NCBI GenBank assembly: GCA_023664955.1
Contig: JAMPEV010000001.1
Coordinates: 686,862-750,861 of the forward strand
Direction of reading: 5' to 3'
DNA length: 64,000 bases
Source: Duncaniella sp.
GTDB taxonomy: Bacteria; Bacteroidota; Bacteroidia; Bacteroidales; Muribaculaceae
The translations under genes were made by a program, and so were the position numbers. Positions 34,732 to 44,369 of this stretch are shown in pieces (position 1 is the first letter of the stretch; each line of letters begins with the position of its first letter). Below the pieces are notes generated by a model. It was not told where the DNA came from and did no database searches. It worked only from the letters and a program-made list of their open reading frames with translations.

Positions 34732-35264
34732 GTTGATTTGTCTTCGAGGTTTAAGAGATAGGCTTTGGCCGGGATGCCTCCGGCATAGCCTGTGAGGGAG
34801 TTGTTGCTGCCAATTATGCGGTGGCAGGGGATGAAAATGGAAATTGCATTGGCTCCATTAGCGTTTGCAACGGCACGGACTGAATTTGGACAACCCATCT
34901 TCGCCGCTAACAATCCATAACTCATCGTAGAACCGTAGGGTATTCGCAATAACTCTTCCCATACTCTATTTTGGAAATCTGTGCCAATGGTGAGCAATGG
35001 AATATCAAATTGTGTTCTTTCTCCTTTAAAATACTCTTTAAGCTCTTTAATTGCCCTCTCAATAGTGGGTGAAGTACCCTCTTTAAAAAAGCCTTGTACT
35101 CCCCTTAAAATGCGATTATCGATACGTTTTCTTCTTTTATCTTCCGATATCCAATCACAAAGGCACAGACTATCACTGCACGAGCCGAGGAGAAGCTCGC
35201 CGCATGGTGATTTGTACACTTTAACAGTAATTATCCTATCATCCGGGAGAGTTGTTTGTGACAT
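34722..35264 (-). CDS. ogt: Methylated-DNA--protein-cysteine methyltransferase
   Basis: A 180-residue suicide repair protein that moves methyl groups from O6-methylguanine to its own cysteine. The acceptor is in IFIPCHRIIGSNNSLTGYAGG (PCHR motif). The DNA-binding helix is SYGLLAAKMGCPNSVRAVANANG. The N-terminal part is the short Ogt-type domain. The last codons lie inside the shared terminator hairpin. It starts 3 bases downstream of the pectinesterase stop on the same strand, so the two probably share a transcript. Confidence 0.94.
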   Translation of the reverse strand: MSQTTLPDDRIITVKVYKSPCGELLLGSCSDSLCLCDWISEDKRRKRIDNRILRGVQGFFKEGTSPTIERAIKELKEYFKGERTQFDIPLLTIGTDFQNRVWEELLRIPYGSTMSYGLLAAKMGCPNSVRAVANANGANAISIFIPCHRIIGSNNSLTGYAGGIPAKAYLLNLEDKSTKM

Positions 35265-35267
35265 TTA

Positions 35268-36230
35268 TCATTTGAAAGATGGTTTCCAACCATCCTCTCC
35301 GGATAACACATTTTCGATGGAGTAGGGAGTAGGATCGGTTAGCTGAATAGAATAAGCAGCGCGGGCTGAGGGATTAGCACCTTCGCCTGTGCTATTATAT
35401 TCCGCATACTTAACGGTTTGCTCATTAGAAGGTTTGCCCCAATTATCCCAGCCTGAAGCTGTGATATGTTTGCCAAGGTTACAATTAATATAAACAGCTT
35501 GTGCATACGGGCGCCAAGGGCGTGAGAGTGCTACCTTCTCAACACCCTCGTCAGCCGTCAGAGTGCAATCGTGGAACACATATCCGTGGGCAGTGCCCTG
35601 AGGTGTGGCGGGAGCAGTGACATAACCATTGCCCTTGCTATGAATAAGGCAGCGATTGAACACAGCAGTAGCCTTGCCGAAAATAAAATCCACTGTCCCT
35701 TCAATGTAACAATCTTCATAATACTGGCGACTACCCTCGCCGTAAGTGTAAAGGGTATCCTGACATCCCAAGAAACGGCATTTGCGGAACGAAGCTTTAT
35801 CACCGCTTACAAAACAAGCCACAGCCTGTCCCACCGGACCTGAACTATTCTCAAAAGTAATATTCTCAGCCATGAAATTTGGTGCATATATATATATAGA
35901 TGATGAACCGGAAGTTGATTTTTCCTCACCGAAACGGTTGAGTTTCCGTGCATAATCATCATAGGTTAGCACAGTACCCTCCTCACCGATGAGTGAAAGA
36001 TTGATTTTACATTCCGGAACAATAAGTTTTTCCTTATACACACCCTTCTTGATGAGGATGTTGGTACGGTTATTCTTACGGAAATCGGGCACGGCATTGA
36101 TAGCTTCTTGCACGGTGGTGAAATCACCTGAGCCATCCTGGGCCACCACAAAGTCGTAGGTATGTTCAGCCGCATTTACACTCATGAAGCCCACAATGGC
36201 AAGAATAAGAGATAATGATTTTTTTAACAT
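35268..36230 (-). CDS. Secreted pectinesterase (carbohydrate esterase family 8)
   Basis: A 320-residue exported enzyme (signal peptide MLKKSLSLILAIVGFMSVNA) that removes methyl esters from pectin. The beta-helix carries the catalytic boxes QAVACFVSGDK, GCQDTLYTY (acid Asp), GTVDFIFGKA (nucleophile Asp) and LSRPWRPYAQAVY (Arg; the family more often has LGRPW). Length matches bacterial CE8. Upstream and downstream are ogt and trmD, so it is not part of a pectin locus. The C-terminal motif LSGEDGWKPS is shared with the beta-helix protein at 22.4 kb. Confidence 0.94.
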   Translation of the reverse strand: MLKKSLSLILAIVGFMSVNAAEHTYDFVVAQDGSGDFTTVQEAINAVPDFRKNNRTNILIKKGVYKEKLIVPECKINLSLIGEEGTVLTYDDYARKLNRFGEEKSTSGSSSIYIYAPNFMAENITFENSSGPVGQAVACFVSGDKASFRKCRFLGCQDTLYTYGEGSRQYYEDCYIEGTVDFIFGKATAVFNRCLIHSKGNGYVTAPATPQGTAHGYVFHDCTLTADEGVEKVALSRPWRPYAQAVYINCNLGKHITASGWDNWGKPSNEQTVKYAEYNSTGEGANPSARAAYSIQLTDPTPYSIENVLSGEDGWKPSFK

Positions 36231-36254
36231 GGTAATAGTATGATTTATATTGTA

Positions 36255-36932
36255 TTATTTATCTAAAAGGTCGGGACGGAGCAGGCGAGTGCGCTCTATA
36301 GCCTGCTCATGCTTCCATTCGTCAATCTTGGCTTTGTGACCCGATAGGAGAATATCGGGCACCTTCCAGCCGTTATATTCCGCCGGACGAGTATAAACCG
36401 GAGGAGCAAGCAAATTATCCTGATAAGAATCGCTGAGGGCACTCTGTTCATCACCGATAGCGCCGGGGATGAGGCGTATCACGGCGTCAGCTATCACCAC
36501 GGCAGGTATTTCACCTCCGGTGAGCACATAATCACCTATTGATATTTCCTTGGTGATGAGATGTTCGCGAATACGGTAATCAACCCCCTTGTAATGGCCG
36601 CAAAGGATTATGAGATTATTGGCAAGCGAAAGTGTATTGGCCATAGGTTGGTCAAACTGTTCGCCGTCGGGTGAAGTGAATATAATCTCGTCATAATCGC
36701 GTTGCGATTTCAAATCGGTTATCGCACGGTCCACGGGTTCGATTTGCATCACCATTCCAGCCTCGCCCCCAAAGGGATAATCGTCAACTTTGCGATGCTT
36801 GTTTGTTGTGTAATCACGCAGATTATGCACCATGATTTCGCAAAGCCCCTTATCTTGAGCACGCTTGATAATGGAACAATTCAGGGGAGATTCAAGCATC
36901 TCCGGTAACACTGTCAGTATATCAATTCTCAT
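36255..36932 (-). CDS. trmD: tRNA (guanine-N1)-methyltransferase TrmD
   Basis: A 225-residue SPOUT enzyme that methylates G37 of tRNAs to prevent frameshifting. The trefoil-knot SAM site is visible in [35 protein letters not shown]; the N-terminal [17 protein letters not shown] and [13 protein letters not shown] are typical. No rimM, rplS or rpsP is next to it, unlike in many bacteria. It stands just downstream of the m5C methyltransferase gene. Confidence 0.96.
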   Translation of the reverse strand: MRIDILTVLPEMLESPLNCSIIKRAQDKGLCEIMVHNLRDYTTNKHRKVDDYPFGGEAGMVMQIEPVDRAITDLKSQRDYDEIIFTSPDGEQFDQPMANTLSLANNLIILCGHYKGVDYRIREHLITKEISIGDYVLTGGEIPAVVIADAVIRLIPGAIGDEQSALSDSYQDNLLAPPVYTRPAEYNGWKVPDILLSGHKAKIDEWKHEQAIERTRLLRPDLLDK

Positions 36933-36938
36933 TATGTT

Positions 36939-37017
36939 ACTATATTTAAAGGTTGTAATTTAACAACTAATTACTTATCACTACTATATTTAGATGTTTA
37001 AATTTAGCAACTAATTA
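36939..37017. repeat. Imperfect 35-base tandem duplication
   Basis: Copies at 36939-36973 and 36983-37017 (period 44) share about 30 of 35 bases; both begin ACTATATTTA and end CAACTAATTA. The region fills the gap between trmD and the stop of the m5C methyltransferase gene. Confidence 0.7.
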
Positions 37018-38391
37018 ATTGTCAATTGATTTTCGTATTCTCCAACTTGTAGGATAGAGATTGTTTGAACGATTTCCGAGATTTTTTACGAAGCCTAATG
37101 GCATATCATCGTATGTCAATAAAACAAATCCTCGTTCAGTGCCTTCAGGAAGCACTATTGCATCGCCGTGAAGATAGTGAAGTGCATCATACTTATTAAT
37201 CTCACATATGGTAAAACTATGAGTATTAATAACCTGCGACATTGCTAACGACTGGGAAGGCACTATATCTTTTCCTTTTATATTACCAAGCAAAATGCCC
37301 TCATGGATCACATCAACACGCTGCTTCAAAGCGTTAAGGATTGGCATATACTGTTTAGGAAATGCTGTGACACGGTCATTGTCACAGTATATTTCCATTT
37401 CCTCGCTGTTCTTCAACCATTCGGATAGATGGGGAGGTAATTTAAATGCGGGCTTCTTATTGTCAGATTTACGGACTTTATTTTTGAGTTTAGAAGGGGA
37501 TGACTGACCATCTTTTCTTATTACTGACACAAAGAGTCCCTCGCCCCTTGTTCGTCCCGGAATGAAACGGTAGCAATGGTGAGGAGTATCGATTCCCGGG
37601 GTAATGCCCCACGAATTATCAACATGTATTTCAACACTTTCTCCTCCAAGTTCATTTATGATACGTCCCACCATCTCCTCGTTCTCCCTACGGTTGAATG
37701 TGCAAGTGCTGTATATCATATATCCTCCGGGTCGTAATGTTTCCCAAAGGTTTCCAACAATTTCCCATTGACGCACGGCACACTCTTCAATTAACTCCTC
37801 CGACCATTGTGCCACGGCTTCATCATCCTTTCGCATCATACCCTCGCCTGAGCAAGGAACATCTGCAATCACTATATCGAAGCTCTCGCATAGTTTTCCA
37901 AAGTCATGAGTGTCAGCTCTGGTTACCACAATGCCCGGAAATCCCCATTTAATTGCGTTTTCTCGTAATATTGACGCTCGTGAAGGCACATATTCATTTG
38001 CAACGACAAGCGAGCCTGCAGGGAGCGAGTCAATCACAGCAGTAGTTTTACCACCGGGTGCTGCGCATGCATCCAGAATTGTTAAGGGCTGTTTGTCAAC
38101 AACCAAGTTCTTCACCACATACCCGTGGAACATTGACGATGCCTCCTGTACATAGTATCTCCCCTGATGGAAAGCAGGATCAAGGGTAAACCGGGGACGC
38201 TCTTTTAAATAGAATCCTGACTCACACCAGGGCACTTCCCCATCAGCCTCTTGAAAATGATTACTTGTATTTTTTGCTCTATTGAAACGCACTGACACCT
38301 CCGGACTCCCTTCACTCAGCGTGTCAGGGAGATTGGTGAGGCAGAGTCGGGTAAGCATTTCAACAAATTTTGCTGGTAATTCTCTATTCAT
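37015..38391 (-). CDS. 16S rRNA m5C methyltransferase (RsmF/YebU-like)
   Basis: A 458-residue NOL1/NOP2/Sun-type methyltransferase. The SAM-binding motif is LDACAAPGGKTTAVI (about residue 107). The two catalytic cysteines are in ADVPCSGEGMMRK and YSTCTFNRRENEEMV. The N-terminal RNA-binding part starts with LPAKFVEMLTRL, and a C-terminal RsmF/YebU-type PUA-like domain (about 370-458) follows. It should methylate a cytosine of 16S rRNA (C1407 in E. coli). The exact target base is inferred from the family. Confidence 0.9.
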   Translation of the reverse strand: MNRELPAKFVEMLTRLCLTNLPDTLSEGSPEVSVRFNRAKNTSNHFQEADGEVPWCESGFYLKERPRFTLDPAFHQGRYYVQEASSMFHGYVVKNLVVDKQPLTILDACAAPGGKTTAVIDSLPAGSLVVANEYVPSRASILRENAIKWGFPGIVVTRADTHDFGKLCESFDIVIADVPCSGEGMMRKDDEAVAQWSEELIEECAVRQWEIVGNLWETLRPGGYMIYSTCTFNRRENEEMVGRIINELGGESVEIHVDNSWGITPGIDTPHHCYRFIPGRTRGEGLFVSVIRKDGQSSPSKLKNKVRKSDNKKPAFKLPPHLSEWLKNSEEMEIYCDNDRVTAFPKQYMPILNALKQRVDVIHEGILLGNIKGKDIVPSQSLAMSQVINTHSFTICEINKYDALHYLHGDAIVLPEGTERGFVLLTYDDMPLGFVKNLGNRSNNLYPTSWRIRKSIDN

Positions 38392-38432
38392 TTCACGAGG
38401 TACTTTTCAAGGTTGCATCTAAAGTTACGGAA

Positions 38433-39452
38433 TTATTTAGCAGGATTAACGTCGGTAATAACCGGCCAGCCATCTTTCCATTCCAGTTCACGTATGAATA
38501 ATTTGCTCTTACCGTCCACGTTTTTATCGTAGGCATGAGCTATGAATAGCCATTTACCATTCATATCATAAACGCTGCAATGACCCACACCACTGAAATC
38601 CTTGCTTTCACCTACTAATACTTCGCCTCCTCCCTCGGTCATCGGTTTGCCGCTTTTATCGACATATGGTCCATTGACGTTACGACTACGTCCCACGGCA
38701 GTCTTATAATTGCTGTTGATTCCACGGCAGCAATAATCATAGCTTACATAGAGATAATACCACCCATTGTTATATGCTATAAATGGGGCTTCTATAGAAT
38801 TATCGCCACTCTCACCGGGGGCTTTATGGCTTGCTATTGTAATAGGTTTCCCCATGGGAGTTTTCATATCTTTTTCAAGCTGCACGAGCTTTATGCCGTC
38901 CCAGAAAGAACCGAAAATCATCCATGGATTACCTTTCTCATCTATGATAACATTGGGGTCGATGGCGTTCCAATGATTTACGTTCGGCTGAGAGCGAATC
39001 ACCATTCCGAGGTCTTCCCATTTATAGTCGGGACTTTTGGGATTGAGTGTCTTATTAGTTGTTACACCTATAGCAGATATATTCTTTCCGAAAGTTGAGC
39101 AGCTGTAGTACAAGTACCATCTATCTCCAATTTTTATAATATCCGGAGCCCATGTGTGACCTCTATAGGCAGGTACATACTCCTTTGGCCATGAGGGTAT
39201 AGGGTCAAGAGGTGATTTCTCCTGTTTCCATTCTTTGAGGTCGGTGGAGGATAACATATTGATACCTATACCGGTGGTAAACATATAGTAGACACCATCC
39301 TCCACGGCCATAACCGGGTCATGGACATCGGGATAATCCTTGTCAAATACGAATCGTGGACGATGATGCTGAGATTGCTGCGCAACGGCACTTCCGGTCC
39401 CTTCCGAAACAAGAAAAATAGCAAGAAAAATAAGGGTGATTACTTTATGCAT
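38433..39452 (-). CDS. Secreted glycoside hydrolase family 43 (arabinanase/arabinosidase type)
   Basis: A 339-residue exported five-bladed beta-propeller (signal peptide about 1-24). The three acidic catalytic residues are seen in YPDVHDPVMAVEDGVYYMF (base Asp), NAIDPNVIIDEKGNPWMIFGSF (Asp) and NSIEAPFIAYNNGWYYLY (acid Glu). This arrangement and the HWNAIDP box fit endo-1,5-alpha-L-arabinanase-type GH43 enzymes, which act on pectic arabinan. It lies among housekeeping genes without SusC/SusD partners. Confidence 0.9.
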   Translation of the reverse strand: MHKVITLIFLAIFLVSEGTGSAVAQQSQHHRPRFVFDKDYPDVHDPVMAVEDGVYYMFTTGIGINMLSSTDLKEWKQEKSPLDPIPSWPKEYVPAYRGHTWAPDIIKIGDRWYLYYSCSTFGKNISAIGVTTNKTLNPKSPDYKWEDLGMVIRSQPNVNHWNAIDPNVIIDEKGNPWMIFGSFWDGIKLVQLEKDMKTPMGKPITIASHKAPGESGDNSIEAPFIAYNNGWYYLYVSYDYCCRGINSNYKTAVGRSRNVNGPYVDKSGKPMTEGGGEVLVGESKDFSGVGHCSVYDMNGKWLFIAHAYDKNVDGKSKLFIRELEWKDGWPVITDVNPAK

Positions 39453-39493
39453 TGTGTATGATGGGTTTATAAATATTATAAATATTATAAAAT

Positions 39494-39946
39494 TTATTTA
39501 GATGCTTTTAGCTTTCGGCCTTCGTATTTTTCGAATCCTTCAATCCACTCAGGAAGTATGGGTACTGAAGTGTTGGTCTTGACATCGAATCCTGACATTA
39601 TTGTGACACAGTCACACTTCACTTGGCCGGTGGATGGTGAGAATACTCTCTGCTCAATTTTAAGGCTCTTCTCCCCTATCGACACCACTGCCGTTTCCAC
39701 TTCAATATCTTCATCGAAAAAAGTAGGAGCACAGAAGTTGCAATTGACATTCACGATTACCGCTCCGATGTTACCCCAGTCAAGTTTCCCTAAAGCGGCC
39801 TCGAAATAGCGTGTCTTGGCAAGGTCCATGAAGGTGAAATAAACACTATTGTTGAGGTGTCCCAACAAGTCAATGTCATTAAACCGCATCTGAAGCGGCA
39901 TGTGATGTCTAAACGACTTAATATGAGGAGCGCAATAGTCAGCCAT
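39494..39946 (-). CDS. Acyl-CoA thioesterase (4HBT hot-dog fold)
   Basis: A 150-residue single hot-dog-fold thioesterase. The active-site helix contains RFNDIDLLGHLNNSVYFTFMDLAKTRYF, the classic 4HBT arrangement with Asp and the HLNN motif. The substrate is unknown; relatives hydrolyse acyl-CoA or acyl-ACP. It lies 11 bases downstream of the DUF721 gene, probably within the recF operon. Confidence 0.88.
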   Translation of the reverse strand: MADYCAPHIKSFRHHMPLQMRFNDIDLLGHLNNSVYFTFMDLAKTRYFEAALGKLDWGNIGAVIVNVNCNFCAPTFFDEDIEVETAVVSIGEKSLKIEQRVFSPSTGQVKCDCVTIMSGFDVKTNTSVPILPEWIEGFEKYEGRKLKASK

Positions 39947-39957
39947 AGTTTTATAAG

Positions 39958-40248
39958 TTAATGAAATTGTATCTCTTTGACAACATCCGTACCCACCTGA
40001 CGGTTTATTGCAGCGATTAATTTTTCGCGGTTAAACGACAGTTCGTTTTTCAAAGGAGCGGAAGTAATGTAAACATGCATCACCCCTTTTTCCACATACC
40101 GGCGGTAGGTGTAACGATTAATAGCCGGTCCCACCACGTCAATCCATGCAGCCGAAGCCCGTTGCTCATTCAGCGTATCGGTAAGTCCGGCACGGTTCAT
40201 GGCTTCGTCGATAATGTTTGCTATCTGTTTGGGATATGTCCGTTTCAT
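39958..40248 (-). CDS. DUF721 (DciA-like) protein
   Basis: A 96-residue DUF721 protein: MNRAGLTDTLNEQRASAAWIDVVGPAINRYT followed by a short beta segment MHVYITSAPLKNELSFNREKLIAAIN. DUF721 includes DciA, the ancestral loader of the replicative helicase DnaB; Bacteroidota versions are short. It overlaps the recF stop by 4 bases (ATGA at 40245-40248), so it is translated with recF. That fits a replication role. Confidence 0.88.
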   Translation of the reverse strand: MKRTYPKQIANIIDEAMNRAGLTDTLNEQRASAAWIDVVGPAINRYTYRRYVEKGVMHVYITSAPLKNELSFNREKLIAAINRQVGTDVVKEIQFH

Positions 40249-41351
40249 GAATGTGTGGGTGTGAATATACCATTTTCAACGCTCCACATTCTGTAATCGC
40301 CTCCGGTGCGGCTCATTATTTCGTCAAGATGTGTGCGGTTGGTATCGGTTATGAAAATCTGCCCGAAGGAATCGCCGGTTACGAGTCCCATTATGCGTTC
40401 CACACGAGTGGCATCGAGTTTGTCAAATATATCGTCAAGAAGTAGGAGCGGGCGTATACCTGTTGATGAGTGCAAGAAATCATATTGTGCCAGTCTTAGG
40501 GCTATGGTAAAAGTCTTACACTGCCCTTGCGAACCGGTGCGACGCATTGGCATGCCGTCTAATTGCATATCAATATCATCGCGATGGATTCCCACCGAAG
40601 TATGTTTGACAATCTCGTCATGGCGGCGTGCCTCATCAATGAGCGTTGAAAGAGTGATACCGGGACGGTTTAATTGGCTTTGGTAAGTCAGGCTCACATG
40701 CTCGCCGTTGCTCCCGGCTATAGCCGCATAATAATGGTCAAAGATTGATGAAAGTTTATTGATCCATTCCGCTCTGACATTGTGGATATAGCTTCCACTC
40801 ATTTCAAGCATAATCTCCACCGCCCCATAAAGGTTAGGGTCTACGCTACCTTCACGAAGCAACCGGTTGCGCTGTTCCAAGGCGCGAGTATATCGTATGA
40901 GATTGTCGAGATACACAGGATCACTTTGGGATATTACCACATCCATCCAGTGACGGCGTTCTTCGCCGCTCTCACGTATCAAGTCAATATCTTGCGGCGC
41001 CACCATCACAAGCGGGAAGTTCCCGATATGGGAACTCAGACGGTCATATTCCTTCCCCCCGCGCTTTAGTGTCTTGCGCTTTGAAGCGGAGAGTCCCATT
41101 ATAAGCTCCTCGTCAATCCCTTTGCGGATATATTCGCCGCGCACGATGGCAAATTCCTCTCCGCGGCGTATCAGCATCCTGTCGTTGATGCGTGAGAAAC
41201 TCTTGCAAAAGCTTAGGAAATAGATGGCATCCAAGAGATTACTTTTGCCCATGCCATTGTTCCCGAGGAAGCAATTTACCTTCCCCGAGAACATTAGCCT
41301 GGCTTCAGCTATATTCTTGAAATTAGTGAGCGATAGCAGCTTTAATTGCAT
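40245..41351 (-). CDS. recF: DNA replication and repair protein RecF
   Basis: A 368-residue SMC-like ATPase that helps load RecA at gaps. The Walker A motif is FLGNNGMGKSNLLDAIYF (about residue 28). The signature region is GSQGQCKTFTIALRLAQ, and the Walker B is RPLLLLDDIFDKLD. Length is typical. It is followed by the overlapping DUF721 gene. recF often lies close to the replication origin, in line with mnmG and parS in this window. Confidence 0.96.
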   Translation of the reverse strand: MQLKLLSLTNFKNIAEARLMFSGKVNCFLGNNGMGKSNLLDAIYFLSFCKSFSRINDRMLIRRGEEFAIVRGEYIRKGIDEELIMGLSASKRKTLKRGGKEYDRLSSHIGNFPLVMVAPQDIDLIRESGEERRHWMDVVISQSDPVYLDNLIRYTRALEQRNRLLREGSVDPNLYGAVEIMLEMSGSYIHNVRAEWINKLSSIFDHYYAAIAGSNGEHVSLTYQSQLNRPGITLSTLIDEARRHDEIVKHTSVGIHRDDIDMQLDGMPMRRTGSQGQCKTFTIALRLAQYDFLHSSTGIRPLLLLDDIFDKLDATRVERIMGLVTGDSFGQIFITDTNRTHLDEIMSRTGGDYRMWSVENGIFTPTHS

Positions 41352-41369
41352 GGCAGATAGCCTATAGTG

Positions 41370-42758
41370 TTATTTTATCCCTACAAGTTCGCGGATACGG
41401 TTGGGGATGTCAGTATTGTCGTTGAATGTGGCGAATTTCTCAGCTCCTGCTCCGATTGCATATACCGGTACAAGACCTCCTGAGTGTCCGTTAGTAGTCC
41501 ATCCGAGACCTGTGAAGTCGTCGAGGGTACGGAACACGAGGGTGGTAAATTCGTCAAAATTGTTGTATAATGTCTTCTGGTCCACGCCCTCTCTTTTCTT
41601 GAAGCATTTTTCGAAGGCGTCCTTGAGTTTGGCTGTCTGAGCTTCGTTGAGTGGTACATTTTTCCAGAATCCGAGTTTTTCGGTAAGATATTCTTTCATA
41701 TCTTCCCACTCATAGATGCGGCGTGACTTCATGATGGCACGGCAATAATCGGAGAACACATCCTTTGACACTTTTTGATAATCATAGTAGTGAAGGTGCA
41801 TATCGTAACCCACAGCATTGTTTCCGAGCCCCATACCGCCTGTTTCATGGTCGGCAGTGATTATGATGAGGGTTTCTTCGGGATGAGCAAGGTAGAAGTC
41901 GTAACCTATTTTAATAGCATCCTGGAAATTAAGCACCTCTTTGATGATTGTGCCACCGTCGTTTCCATGACCTGCATGGTCGATATTACCACCTTCTACC
42001 ATCATAAAGAATTTATCATGACCGTTCTTTTCGAGATGGTTGAGACAGGCTTCAGTCATGAGAGGGAGCGTCAGCACACCGGGAATAGAATCTATGGTAT
42101 AGCCTATATCGTTAAGGGTCAATGAGTCGGTGTTAAGTAGAACCACACGGCGTGATTCTACCTCCTTAAGAGCCTCTACACCGCGTACCACTGCCACATT
42201 ATTCTCCACAAAGGCTGCCATAAGGTCAGTGGAATTACCATTCTTATCTTTAGCACCGCGCCAGTTGGCACCGCCGATGAAGTCATATCCGCAGCTTGCG
42301 GCATCCTTACCTATTTCGTAGTACATTGAGCGTCGGGGTACATTACTGTAGAATGCGCCCGGAGTGGCATCGTCAGGTGCAACGGAGGTGACGATTCCCA
42401 CGCCATAACCCATTTCAAATAGTTGCTTGGCCACTGAGGTTACAGCCACTGTGTCAGGACTCATGCCGAGCATACCGTTTTTGGTTTTGTAACCGGTGGA
42501 GAGAGCTGTTCCGGCTGCTGCTGAGTCGGTTACAGGTGACGATGCAGAGAAGGTGGTACAAGTTGAAACTACCGGAAATTGCATCATTAACAATGGTTTA
42601 TCGTTGCCGAGCACCATGCGGTTGTAACATTCTGCGCTCATTACCTGGCCCATTCCCATACCGTCGCCGATATAGTAGAAAATATACTTAGGCGTAGCGG
42701 CAAATGCAACACATGCCACCAGTAACGCAGCTAATAATGTGAAGACTCTGTTTTTCAT
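41370..42758 (-). CDS. Alkaline phosphatase (exported)
   Basis: A 462-residue periplasmic phosphatase with signal peptide MKNRVFTLLAALLVACVAFA. The nucleophile serine is in TDSAAAGTALSTGYKTKNG. Metal sites are visible in YIGDGMGMGQ, EGGNIDHAGHGND, ITADHETGGMG and TTNGHSGGLVPVYAIG. It releases phosphate from organic phosphomonoesters. The neighbours (recF, acyl ligase) suggest no pathway. Confidence 0.93.
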   Translation of the reverse strand: MKNRVFTLLAALLVACVAFAATPKYIFYYIGDGMGMGQVMSAECYNRMVLGNDKPLLMMQFPVVSTCTTFSASSPVTDSAAAGTALSTGYKTKNGMLGMSPDTVAVTSVAKQLFEMGYGVGIVTSVAPDDATPGAFYSNVPRRSMYYEIGKDAASCGYDFIGGANWRGAKDKNGNSTDLMAAFVENNVAVVRGVEALKEVESRRVVLLNTDSLTLNDIGYTIDSIPGVLTLPLMTEACLNHLEKNGHDKFFMMVEGGNIDHAGHGNDGGTIIKEVLNFQDAIKIGYDFYLAHPEETLIIITADHETGGMGLGNNAVGYDMHLHYYDYQKVSKDVFSDYCRAIMKSRRIYEWEDMKEYLTEKLGFWKNVPLNEAQTAKLKDAFEKCFKKREGVDQKTLYNNFDEFTTLVFRTLDDFTGLGWTTNGHSGGLVPVYAIGAGAEKFATFNDNTDIPNRIRELVGIK

Positions 42759-42777
42759 TTCTTAATGGTATTTTAAG

Positions 42778-44301
42778 TTATATTTCTAATTTATTGAATT
42801 TAAGCATATCATCCATGAGTTGCCGCGAATTGGAGAGACGTGGCACTTTGCGTTGTCCCCCCAATTTTCCGGTAGCGGCGAGCCAAGCGTCAAACACTCC
42901 TCTGAGTCCTTCTATCACTGTCAGTTGGTCGAGAAATATTCCGTGGCTTCTTTTCGCTTCATAGTCACTGTTTTCCTGCTGCAGAGCTTTGTCGAGGCAA
43001 GTGGCAAATTCCTCAATCGAATCCGGTCTTTTCACAAATTCAATCAGCCACTCATGTCGTCCGCGGTGATTATCGGCTGCATAGACCGGGGCTGCCGTGT
43101 AATTAGCTATCTCGCAGTTGAGTTCGTGACACACTTTTGCAAGGGCTGCTTCGGCATTTTGCACCATCAGTTCCTCGCCGAATGCGTTGATAAAGTTCTT
43201 AGTGCGGCCTGCGATAGTAATTTTAAGCGGGTCTACTGACTCAATTTTCACTGTATCGCCTATAGGAAATCGCCACAAGCCATTGCATGAGGTGATTATG
43301 AGGGCATATACCCTGCCCTGCTCCACTTTCCATGCCGGGAGTATTTCGGGGCATTCGTCATCGACCTGCTCGATGGGGATAAATTCGTAGAACGTGCCGC
43401 AGTCGAGGAGCAGGAGCATGGCCGGGTCGTCGATTACATTCTGCACAGCAAAGAATCCTTCAGAAGCGTTATACGTCTCCAAGTAGCGCATCTTCTTATC
43501 GGTAATCTTGGCATATTGCTCTCTGTAAGGAGCCATTGAGATACCACCATGGAAGAACACCTCCAAGTTGGGCCACACTTCGTGAATTGATGAAGCCCCT
43601 ACCCTCTTTAGCACTTCTTTTAGCACTGTCAGAAACCATGAAGGAACCCCCGATATATTCGTGATGTCCTCATGTATGGATGCTTCCACGAGAGCCGGAA
43701 GCTTTTCAAGCCAATCCTGCATAAGGGCTATCTCCTTTGAGGGTACACGTACAAGGTTAGCAATCTGATTGATATTTTGGATGAGGTTAGCCGATAAGTC
43801 CCCTACCCTAACCCCCTTCGGAAGTGTCAATTCATTTGCGAAGCTGCCACCAAGAATAAAGCTTTTTCCGGAAAAAATGCGGCTGTCGGGATAGAGATTG
43901 AGATAATGGGCCACAACGTCACCCCCACCCCTGTAATGGCATCGGCTGAACGATTCGGCCGTTATTGGTATATATTTGCTCTTACCGTCGGATGTGCCTG
44001 ACGATTGTGCGAAATTCCTTGTCACTCCCCTCCAAAGCAAATCTTTTTCACCGTAAATCATCCTCATTATCCATGGACGAAGCTCTTTGTAAGGTACAGG
44101 TGCGGGGATTGCGGAGCGGAAATCATCATAACTGCGAGCATTGGCAAGACCATGTTTCCTACCCCACTGTGTGTCACGTCCCACTGCGAGAAGCATGTTA
44201 AGCTCTCGCAACTGCACCTCCTTGATGTGGTGGCACCAGCTTTCCGATATCTTTACCCTGCGCAAGAGCAATGGTATGACTATGGGGGTGAAATTAATCA
44301 T
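42778..44301 (-). CDS. GH3-auxin-promoter-family acyl-adenylating protein
   Basis: A 507-residue ANL-superfamily-like protein of the GH3 family named after plant auxin-conjugating enzymes; not glycoside hydrolase 3. Visible motifs are NFAQSSGTSDGKSKYIPIT (nucleotide-binding loop), YLETYNASEGFFAVQ and RFPIGDTVKI, with IAGRTKNFINAFGEEL near the C-terminal domain. Plant relatives join amino acids to acyl acids; bacterial members are common in Bacteroidota but their substrates are not established. It lies 19 bases upstream of the alkaline phosphatase gene, so they may share a transcript. Confidence 0.85.
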   Translation of the reverse strand: MINFTPIVIPLLLRRVKISESWCHHIKEVQLRELNMLLAVGRDTQWGRKHGLANARSYDDFRSAIPAPVPYKELRPWIMRMIYGEKDLLWRGVTRNFAQSSGTSDGKSKYIPITAESFSRCHYRGGGDVVAHYLNLYPDSRIFSGKSFILGGSFANELTLPKGVRVGDLSANLIQNINQIANLVRVPSKEIALMQDWLEKLPALVEASIHEDITNISGVPSWFLTVLKEVLKRVGASSIHEVWPNLEVFFHGGISMAPYREQYAKITDKKMRYLETYNASEGFFAVQNVIDDPAMLLLLDCGTFYEFIPIEQVDDECPEILPAWKVEQGRVYALIITSCNGLWRFPIGDTVKIESVDPLKITIAGRTKNFINAFGEELMVQNAEAALAKVCHELNCEIANYTAAPVYAADNHRGRHEWLIEFVKRPDSIEEFATCLDKALQQENSDYEAKRSHGIFLDQLTVIEGLRGVFDAWLAATGKLGGQRKVPRLSNSRQLMDDMLKFNKLEI

Positions 44302-44369
44302 TTGGAATTTTTTGGTATGCTCTATTCGATGATTATAAGTCGATGGGGAAAGTATTATTCGACCTTAGC

